Origin: Nonomuraea aurantiaca
Lineage (GTDB): Bacteria; Actinomycetota; Actinomycetes; Streptosporangiales; Streptosporangiaceae
Direction of reading: 5' to 3'
Length of the DNA: 64,000 nucleotides
NCBI RefSeq assembly: GCF_020215705.1
Contig: NZ_JAIWNB010000016.1
Coordinates: 1-64,000 of the forward strand
In this document: positions 17,046 to 24,400 of the stretch, piece after piece
Numbering within the stretch: position 1 is the stretch's first letter
Layout of the letters: every line of letters starts with the position of its first letter
Translations under genes and position numbers: made by a program
The notes under the pieces: model-generated
The model's database searches: none
Seen by the model: the letters and a program-made list of their open reading frames with translations, nothing else
Told to the model about the DNA's origin: nothing

Positions 17046-18206
17046 TCAGTGGGGAGACGCGTCGATCTGTACGCGGTCGCTCTCGTTGTCGGAGAGGAAC
17101 GCCGCCAGCGCCTGCCCCTGCTCGGCGACTTCGGCGCGGTCGGCTCGGGAGAAGCCGGCCAGCGGGGTGACGATCACGGTGCCCGCCTGGACGCTCCAGG
17201 TCGCGGCGACCCGGCCGTCGACCAGGACGACGCGGGCGCCGGCGACCGACAGGCCGCGGTGGGCGTCGTCGATGATCCGGCCGCGGTCGTGGTAGCCGAG
17301 GAGCGCGTTGTCGAACGCCGGCAGGAACCGTACCGGGGCGGGTGTGTCCGGGTCGGGGCGGGGCGCGTCCGGGAGGTCCAGCAGGACCCGGCCGCGCTCG
17401 TCGCGGAAGGTGACCAGCTCCTCTCGTATCGCGGCCACCGCCACCGGCAGTCCGGCCAGGCCGCACCAGGCGCGCAGGTCCGCCGAGGCGGCGGGGCCGA
17501 AGGCGGCCAGATAGCGCCGTACCAGCGCTTCACCGACCGGATCGGAGCCGTTCCGCTCGGAGCCGACCAGACCGGAACCAACCGGACCCGAGCCGTTCCG
17601 ATCGGCCCCGTTCGAGGCCGCGGGGTCGAGCTCGTGCCCCAGCCAGGAGGAGAGCAGGACGTTGCGTACTCCCGCTCTCGTGCGCCACACCCCGCGCGGC
17701 GGCAGCTGCGCCATCGGGAGGAGCGCGGCGATGAGCATTTCGCCCAGCGCCCGCGGTCCCGCCGCCGGCCAGCGATCGGCCAGCGCCCCTGCGAGCTCGC
17801 TCATCGAGCGGGGCTCGCCGTCGGCCATCACCGCCCGACCCGCCGCGGCGAGCTCGTCGAGATCCACCCCGGCGAGCTCGTTGCGATAGGTCCCGAGTAC
17901 GCGTTGGCGCAGCATCGCGTCGTGGCGGCCCCGCCAGGCCAGCACGTCGTCGGCGGTGACGAGGTGGACGGTGCGGCGCATGAGGTGGGTACGCACCACG
18001 CCCCGCCGGATGAGCAGGTCCGAGAGCGCCGCCGGGTCGAACCCGCGCAGCCGCGACCAGAGCCCGACGAACGGTTCCTGCGGCTCCTGCGCCTGCAGGC
18101 CGCACAGGTGCGCGACGGCGTCGAGGACCGGCAGGTCGGCGCGATCGAGCAGCAGTTGCCGGGCGAGCGTCGCGCGGTTGAGCGCCCGGGTGTCCAGAAC
18201 GGTCAT
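17046..18206 (-). CDS. Winged-helix DNA-binding domain protein, HTH_42/YcaQ-like (386 aa)
   Basis: The protein begins LDTRALNRATLARQLLLDRA and includes VAHLCGLQAQEPQEPFVGLWSRL (core HLCGLQAQEPQEPFVGLWSR), the signature of the HTH_42 family. It contains three winged-helix units and ends with IDGR-type VVLVDGRVAATWSV. The family includes the DNA crosslink glycosylase YcaQ/AlkX and many uncharacterised actinobacterial paralogs. The YcaQ catalytic Q-x-Q loop corresponds to LQAQEPQEP here, so glycosylase activity is conceivable but unproven. A 15-residue duplication (RNGSxPVGxxxVxxE) sits in a surface loop. It lies 6 bp from the DinB gene on the same strand and may be cotranscribed. Confidence 0.85.
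   Translation of the reverse strand: MTVLDTRALNRATLARQLLLDRADLPVLDAVAHLCGLQAQEPQEPFVGLWSRLRGFDPAALSDLLIRRGVVRTHLMRRTVHLVTADDVLAWRGRHDAMLRQRVLGTYRNELAGVDLDELAAAGRAVMADGEPRSMSELAGALADRWPAAGPRALGEMLIAALLPMAQLPPRGVWRTRAGVRNVLLSSWLGHELDPAASNGADRNGSGPVGSGLVGSERNGSDPVGEALVRRYLAAFGPAASADLRAWCGLAGLPVAVAAIREELVTFRDERGRVLLDLPDAPRPDPDTPAPVRFLPAFDNALLGYHDRGRIIDDAHRGLSVAGARVVLVDGRVAATWSVQAGTVIVTPLAGFSRADRAEVAEQGQALAAFLSDNESDRVQIDASPH
17532..17621 (-). repeat. Two imperfect 45-bp repeats inside the winged-helix gene
   Basis: The segments starting at 17532 and 17577 repeat with 45-bp period around the shared core GAGCCGTTCCG. They encode two RNGSxPVG-type 15-residue copies in an otherwise conserved region. 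The frame is kept. Confidence 0.7.
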
Positions 18207-18212
18207 CGCCGC

Positions 18213-18788
18213 TCAGGTCGACTTCTGGCCGTCGAGCGTTTCACGCAGGATGTCGGCGTGCCCGGCGTGCTGGGATGTCTCGGCGATGACGTGCATCAGC
18301 ACCGCGCGCGCACTGCGTACCGCTCCCGGCTGGTGCCAGGGCGCCTCCGGCAACGGGTGCGTCACCGACAGGTCGGGGACGGCGGCGACGATCTCCGCCG
18401 TGCGGGCGGCGACCTTCTCGTAACGCGCCAGGATCCCGGCCAGCGTGTCGCCGGGCAGCATCTGGAAGTCGTTCTGGTGGTCGATCATCCACTGCGGGAA
18501 CTCACTTGCGGTGCCGGACGCGATGTCGGCCCAGGTGACGCCCTCGGGCAGGGCGTAGGTCATCGCCGACGGACCGTCGACCACGAAGCGCAGCCACGCG
18601 TCCTCCATGGAGGCGACGTGCTTGATCAGCCCGCCCAGGCACAGCGCGCTGACCGTCGGGCGCTCGCCGAGTTGCTCGTCGCTGAGCCCGCGGACGGTGT
18701 TGGTCAGGGCGGATCGCGCGCTCGCGAGCGCGGCGAGCAGGGCGTCCCGCTCGGCGTCGAGGGTTGCGGGGGGCGTGGTGGTGGTCAC
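18213..18788 (-). CDS. DinB family protein (191 aa)
   Basis: GTG 18788 has a GAAGGG ribosome binding site; an upstream start at 18890 is rejected because it overlaps the regulator gene. The four-helix DinB_2/DUF664 pattern is clear: ERDALLAALASARSALTNTVRGLSDEQL, LCLGGLIKHVASMEDAWL with metal-type His, and MHVIAETSQHAGHADILRE with the paired His residues. The triad of His (in KHVASMED, SQHAGHAD) resembles the metal site of DinB/mycothiol-dependent enzymes. Function unknown; such enzymes in actinobacteria may use mycothiol or bacillithiol-like thiols. Divergent from a WYL regulator. Confidence 0.9.
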   Translation of the reverse strand: MTTTTPPATLDAERDALLAALASARSALTNTVRGLSDEQLGERPTVSALCLGGLIKHVASMEDAWLRFVVDGPSAMTYALPEGVTWADIASGTASEFPQWMIDHQNDFQMLPGDTLAGILARYEKVAARTAEIVAAVPDLSVTHPLPEAPWHQPGAVRSARAVLMHVIAETSQHAGHADILRETLDGQKST

Positions 18789-18860
18789 GGCGTTCGGACC
18801 CTTCGCGTCGTTGTCGTTGTCTGGCACACGACAACAGTCGCAGAGGAAGAGGACAGGGAG

Positions 18861-18889
18861 TGACCTCTTCTCGGGGCAAAATGAGGTCA
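18861..18889. promoter_or_regulatory. Inverted repeat over the WYL regulator start
   Basis: TGACCTC (18861-18867) and GAGGTCA (18883-18889) are exact 7-bp inverse repeats 15 bp apart; the second arm ends on the first base of the ATG at 18889 and also contains the ribosome binding site. It lies between the divergent DinB and WYL genes and is a likely operator. Confidence 0.6.
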
Positions 18890-19884
18890 TGCCGAAGACT
18901 TCCGCGCGACTGCTGTCGTTGCTCTCGCTGCTTCAGACGCGCCGGGACTGGCCGGGGGCGCTGCTGGCCGAGCGGCTGGACATCAGCCCGCGCACCGTAC
19001 GCCGCGACGTCGGCCGCCTGCGTGAGCTCGGCTATCCCATCCTGGCCTTCAAGGGGCCCGAGGGCGGCTACCGGCTCGACGCCGGCGCGGAGCTGCCCCC
19101 GTTGCTGTTCGACGACGAGCAGGCCGTCGCTCTGGCCATCGCGCTCCAGATCGCCGCCACCTCCAGCGGGGCGGGCATCCAGGAGGCCGCGGCGCGCGCG
19201 CTGAACACCGTCCGGCAGGTGATGCCCGCGCGGCTGCGCCACCGGATCGACACCCTCCAGGTCACCGCCGTCGAGCGGCCCACGAGCCGACCGGCCCCGC
19301 AGGTCGACAGCGGCGTCCTCATGGCACTCAGCGCCGCCGTCCACGCCCGGGAGATACTGCGTTTCGACTACCCACCCGGGGTGGACGCCGACGGCGTGCC
19401 GACCCCGCCGCGCCGGGCGCAGCCCCATCACCTCGTCACGTGGGGCGGGCGCTGGTACCTCGTCGCGTGGGACCTCGACCGCGAGGACTGGCGCACCTTC
19501 CGTGCCGATCGGATCACCCCGCGCACCCCTACCGGACCCCGCTTCACCCCGCGCGAGCTGCCAGGAGGCGACCTGGTCGCCTTCGTGACCAGCAAGTTCC
19601 GGGGCGTCGACGGCGCCGGCGACTGGCCCTGTCGCGGCGAGGTGATCCTCGACCTACCCGCCGCCGCCGTCTCCCGCTTCACCCGCGACGGAGTCGTCGA
19701 GGAGCTCGGCCCGAACCGCTGCCGGCTCGTGCTGGGCTCCTGGTCCTGGCCCGGCCTGGCCGCCACCCTCGGCCGGTTCGACACCGGCATCGAGGTCGTC
19801 GGCCCAGCCGAGCTCAAGGACGCCTTCGCGCGCCTGGCCCGCCGCTACGCCGCCGCGGCGGCCTCCTCGCCGGGTTCGGAGTGA
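18889..19884 (+). CDS. YafY/DeoR-type transcriptional regulator with WYL domain (331 aa)
   Basis: N-terminal HTH_11: RLLSLLSLLQTRRDWPGALL, then RLDISPRTVRRDVGRLRELGYPI (in part DISPRTVRRDVGRLRELG). The WYL domain at about residues 145-225 has ILRFDYP and the W-Y-L-like triad as GGRWYLVAWDLD. A WCX C-terminal domain follows, with AAVSRFTRDGVVEEL. These regulators bind nucleotide-like ligands or ssDNA through WYL. It is divergent from the DinB gene, an arrangement common in actinobacteria, so it most likely controls that gene and itself. Confidence 0.93.
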   Translation: MPKTSARLLSLLSLLQTRRDWPGALLAERLDISPRTVRRDVGRLRELGYPILAFKGPEGGYRLDAGAELPPLLFDDEQAVALAIALQIAATSSGAGIQEAAARALNTVRQVMPARLRHRIDTLQVTAVERPTSRPAPQVDSGVLMALSAAVHAREILRFDYPPGVDADGVPTPPRRAQPHHLVTWGGRWYLVAWDLDREDWRTFRADRITPRTPTGPRFTPRELPGGDLVAFVTSKFRGVDGAGDWPCRGEVILDLPAAAVSRFTRDGVVEELGPNRCRLVLGSWSWPGLAATLGRFDTGIEVVGPAELKDAFARLARRYAAAAASSPGSE

Positions 19885-19998
19885 TCGAACAGGAGCCGTC
19901 CGCGAAGTGTTCACCTTCCCCTTGGCATTCTTTGCCTTGATTTGACCAGAGACGACCGGCGAACATGACCATGTCTGTTACCCCCCGAAGGAGGCCTC

Positions 19999-20412
19999 GT
20001 GCACACCCAGCCGCGCCCCCGCCCTCCCTGGCACGTACGACTGACCGTCGTCCTCGCCGCCCTCACCTCCCTCATCGGCCTGGTCGGCATCACCCCGGCC
20101 AACGCCACGGTCTACAACTCCTGCACCATCTCCCGCTGCGCCGACGCACGCTCGGCCGACTCGATCTGGGCCGCCAAGAACTACCCCACCAGCAGCGGCT
20201 GGTACGCCTGGACCGACGGCAGGTACAACTACACCGGCGGGCGCTTCTACAACCGGGAGGGCCAGCTCCCCAGCGGCGCCACCTACTATGAGTACGACGT
20301 GTACTCCCGGGCGCGGGGCGCCGCGCGTGACGCGTACCGGATCGTCGTCAACCGCAGCAGCGGTGTGACGTGGTTCTCCCCCAACCACTACACCGACTTC
20401 TACCGTCTCTAG
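19999..20412 (+). CDS. Secreted barnase-like guanyl-specific ribonuclease (137 aa)
   Basis: GTG 19999 follows GAAGGAGG. A signal peptide spans residues 1-36 (hydrophobic VRLTVVLAALTSLIGLVG, then ANA cleavage). The mature domain carries the barnase/microbial RNase motifs: YYEYDVYSR (general base Glu), DAYRIVVNRS (Arg) and SPNHYTDFYRL (general acid His followed by the Tyr-x-x-F-Y tail). All three catalytic residues can be placed. It would cleave RNA after G outside the cell. The barstar-type inhibitor gene starts 7 bp downstream, protecting the producer. Confidence 0.92.
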   Translation: MHTQPRPRPPWHVRLTVVLAALTSLIGLVGITPANATVYNSCTISRCADARSADSIWAAKNYPTSSGWYAWTDGRYNYTGGRFYNREGQLPSGATYYEYDVYSRARGAARDAYRIVVNRSSGVTWFSPNHYTDFYRL

Positions 20413-20419
20413 GACCGCC

Positions 20420-20785
20420 ATGACCGCCGCGCATCCGCTGCCGCACTGGCTGACAGTGTCCACCGACCCTGCGCCGGCGCTGGTGGATGGGCGGGCCTGC
20501 CGGACGCGTGCCGCCTTCTTCGAGGAGGTGGCACGCGCCCTGCGTCTCCCCGGCCACTTCGGCCGCAACTGGGACGCGCTCACCGACTCCTTGCGCGATG
20601 TCGGCGCCGTCACCCTGACCGTCGGGCACGCCGAGGAACTGCTCGGCGCCGAGCCTCCCGGGCAGCTCACGACCCTGCTGGCCGTCCTCGCCGACGCGGC
20701 CGGGACGGGGCTCACCGTGACCCTGTGCACCGACCCCGGCCAGGAGGCCCTGCTCCGGCAGCGAGTCGCCGCCGCGCTGGCCTGA
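20420..20785 (+). CDS. Barstar family ribonuclease inhibitor (121 aa)
   Basis: Contains the barstar core GRACRTRAAFFEEVARALRLPGHFGRNWDALTDSLRDV (key part: FGRNWDALTDSLRDV), where the acidic helix blocks the RNase active site. There is no signal peptide, so the inhibitor stays in the cytoplasm. It lies 7 bp after the RNase stop codon and forms a bicistron with it. Slightly longer than barstar (89 residues) with an extra C-terminal beta-alpha element, as in many actinobacterial members. This is an RNase-immunity pair. Confidence 0.92.
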   Translation: MTAAHPLPHWLTVSTDPAPALVDGRACRTRAAFFEEVARALRLPGHFGRNWDALTDSLRDVGAVTLTVGHAEELLGAEPPGQLTTLLAVLADAAGTGLTVTLCTDPGQEALLRQRVAAALA

Positions 20786-20812
20786 AACCCCGGATCGGGT
20801 CAGCGTGCGCTG

Positions 20813-21280
20813 ATGGCGCTGTTCGGCCTCGGGTCGTTCGCCGGCGTGACCATCGGCGGGCGCCTGTCCGACACGCGGCCGACGCCGGTCCTGATCGCGG
20901 GTGGGATCGCCCTGCTCGCCGGGTGGGCGCTGTTCGCCGCCACAGCCGGCGGCCCGGTCGCCACGCTCCTGCTCGTCTTCGTCCAGGGGACCCTGTCGTT
21001 CGCCGTCGGCTCGACCCTGATCGCCCAGGTTCTGTACGCGGCCACCCAGGCGCCCTCGCTCGGCGGCTCCTTCGCGACCGCGGCCCTCAACGTGGGCGCG
21101 GCGGCCGGTCCCGCCATCGGCGGCGCCACCATCGCCGCCGGGCTCGGCTACACCTCGCCCCTATGGGTCAGCGCCGCGCTGGTGGCGGCGGCGTTCGCCA
21201 CGGCGGGCCTCGCCCAGGCCGTACGGCGCCGGCGGAGCGCGCCGCGCGAGGAACTGCCGGCCTCGCACAGGACCGGGTGA
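20813..21280 (+). pseudogene. MFS transporter, C-terminal fragment (155 codons)
   Basis: Five hydrophobic helices with LFGLGSFAGVTIGGRLSDTRPTPVL at the start (core GVTIGGRLSDTRPTP, the MFS loop between helices), then helices ending in ATAALNVGAAAGPAIGGATI. This is the C-terminal half of a 12-helix drug/sugar efflux MFS protein, which would be about 400 residues. The beginning lies directly after the barstar gene, without ribosome binding site, so the N-terminal half was lost by deletion. A half-size transporter is very unlikely to work. Confidence 0.75.
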
Positions 21281-21499
21281 CCGCACACCGAGCGGGCGCA
21301 TCACGCTGTGGTGGCCGCACGGTAACCTAGGGCCACCTGGCACGCCCGCGCACGCGTGCTTTTGGTCGTTCCCTACAACTGTGGAGCCTTGGCGTGCTCC
21401 CTCTGCGACATTCCCCTACGAGCCGGCAGAGGCAAGGCTGTACAGGTGCGAGGGGGTGCCGCAGGGAAGGCGCGCACAGTCAACAGGAGGGCTCGGTCG

Positions 21500-24400
21500 G
21501 TGTTCAGTCGTGTCGCCATCGTCAACCGTGGTGAGGCCGCGATGCGGCTCATCCACGCAGTCCGGGAGCTGGCCGCGGAGACCGCGACACCGATCCAAAC
21601 CGTCGCGCTGCACACCGACGTCGACCGCACCGCCACGTTCGTGCGCGAGGCCGACATCGCCTACGATCTCGGTCCGGCGTCCGCGCGCCCGTACCTCGAC
21701 CTGAAGGCGCTGGAGCGCGCGCTGGTGGAGACCGGGGCCGACGCCGCGTGGGTCGGCTGGGGCTTCGTCGCCGAGGACCCGGCGTTCGCGGAGCTGTGCG
21801 AGAAGATCGGCGTCACCTTCGTCGGGCCGAGCGCGGAGGCCATGCGCCGGCTCGGCGACAAGATCGGCGCGAAGCTGCTCGCCGAGGAGGTCGGCGTGCC
21901 GGTCGCGCCGTGGAGCCGCGGCGCGGTCGAGACTCTGGACGCCGCCCTCGCGGCGGCGGCCGAGATCGGCTACCCGCTGATGCTGAAGGCGACCGCGGGT
22001 GGCGGCGGGCGCGGCATCCGGGTGGTCACGAACGAGGCCGAGCTCACCGACGCCTACGAGCGCACCAGTCAGGAGGCCGCGCGGGCGTTCGGCAGCGGCG
22101 TGGTGTTCCTGGAGCGCCTGGTCACCGGCGCCCGGCACGTCGAGGTCCAGGTGATCGCCGACGGCCAGGGCACCGCGTGGGCGCTCGGCGTCCGCGACTG
22201 CTCGGTGCAGCGGCGCAACCAGAAGGTCATCGAGGAGTCGGCGTCGCCGGTGCTCAGCCCCGCGCAGACGGCCGAGCTCAAGGCGTCGGCCGAGCGGCTG
22301 GCCGTCGCGGTCGACTACCGGGGCGCGGCGACCGTCGAGTTCCTCTACCACCCCGGCGACCAGCTGTTCGCCTTCCTGGAGGTCAACACCCGGCTGCAGG
22401 TCGAGCACCCGATCACCGAGTCCACCACCGGGTTCGACCTGGTCAAGGCGCAGCTGCGGGTGGCGTCCGGCGGCCGGCTCGTAGGCGCGCCGCCGGTCGA
22501 GCGCGGGCACGCCGTCGAGGCCCGGCTCAACGCCGAAGACCCCGACCGCGACTTCGCGCCCTCCCCCGGCCGCATCGCGCGGCTGGACCTGCCGGCCGGG
22601 CCGGGCATCCGCGTGGACACCGGCGTCAGCGAGGGCGACACCATCCCGGCCGACTTCGACTCGATGATCGCGAAGATCATCGCGTACGGCGTCGACCGCG
22701 ACGAGGCGCTCGGCAGGCTGCGCCGGGCCATGGCGCAGACCACGGTGATCATCGAGGGCGGCGCGACGAACAAGAGCTTCGTCCTCGACCTGCTCGACCA
22801 ACCCGAGGTGATCGACGCCAGCGCGGACACCGGCTGGATCGACCGCGTCCGCGGCCAGGGCAGGCTCATCTCCCACCGGCACTCCGCCGTCGCGCTGGCG
22901 GCCGCCGCCATCGAGGCGTACGAGGAGGAGGAACGCGCCGAGCGGCAGCGGTTGCTGTCCACGGCGTTCGGCGGCCGCCCGCAGGTGCAGCACGAGAGCG
23001 GCCGGCCGCTGGACCTCAAGCTGCGCGGCGCCGGCTACCGCGTGCGCGTCGCGCGGGTCGGCGCGCACCGCTTCCGCGTCGGCGTTCAGGCAGGTGACGA
23101 CGTCCGCACCGCCGACGTCGAGCTCGAGCGCTTCGACCGGCACTCCGGGCGGATCATCGTCAACGGCACCCCCTACCGCCTGCTCACCGGCGCGCACGGG
23201 CCGATCCACCTGGTCGAGGTCGACGGCGTGACGCACCGGGTCAGCCGCGACGAGGGCGGCGTCGTCCGCTCGCCCGCGCCCGCGCTGGTCGTCGCCACGC
23301 CGCTGAAGGTCGGCGCCGAGGTCGAGGCGGGCGCTCCGGTGCTGGTGCTGGAGAGCATGAAGATGGAGACGGTCCTGCGGGCGCCGTTCAGGGCGCGGCT
23401 GAAGGAGTGCGTCGTCTCTGTGGGCAGCCAGGTCGAGACCGGTGCGCCGCTGCTGCGGCTGGAGCCGCTCGCCGACGACGCCGAAGCCGCGAGCACCTCG
23501 GCCGCCGAGTCCGTCGAGCTGGACCTGCCCGCCGCGCCGGGGCGGATCCCGGCGCGGGAGCGCGCCGCGCGCGGCCAGGAGGACCTGCGCAGCCTGCTGC
23601 TGGGCTTCGACGTCGACCCGCACGACGAAGGCGGGGTGCTCGAGGACTACCTCGCCGCCCGCCGGGCGGCCACCGAGGACGGCCATCGGCCGCTGGCCGA
23701 GGAGCTCGCCCTCGTGGAGGTGTTCGCCGACCTGGCCGAGCTGAGCCGCAACCGGCCGGCGGGCGAGGACTTCGGCGCCGGCCACGTCTACAGCGCTCGC
23801 GAGTACTTCCACACCTACCTGCAGAGCCTCGACGTCGAGCGGGCCGGGCTGCCGGCCGCCTTCCAGGCCAAGCTCGCCAAGGCGCTCGGCCACTACGGCG
23901 TCACCGACCTGGAGCGCTCTCCCGAGCTCGAGGCCGCGGTGTTCCGGATCTTCCTCGCCCAGCAGCGCGCGGCCGCCGACGCCGCAGTCGTCACGACGTT
24001 GCTGCGCGCCTGGCTGCGGGAGTCGCCGCCGGACGAGACGCTGCGCGAGCCCGCCGGTCTCACGCTGGAGCGGCTGCTGGCCGCGACCCAGGTCCGCTTC
24101 CCCGTGGTCTCCGACCTGGCGCGCGGTGTGGTGTTCGCCTGGTTCGGCCAGCCGCTGCTGCGCCGCAACCGCGCCCGCGTCTACGCCGACGTCCGCAAGC
24201 ACCTGCGTCACCTGGACGCGCACCCGGACGCGCCGGACCGCGCCGAGCGCATCGCCGAGATGGTACGCACCACCGAGCCGCTGGTACGCCTGCTCGGCCA
24301 GCGGCTCACCCGCGACGACCTGGACAACGCGGTCATGCTGGAGGTGCTGACCCGGCGCTACTACGGCAACAAGGGTCTCACCGGCGTCCGCACCAGCCAG

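Noticed and set aside
18789..18890. Longer start (18890) for the DinB protein
   Set aside because: Would overlap the divergent WYL gene start and operator; GTG 18788 has a good ribosome binding site.
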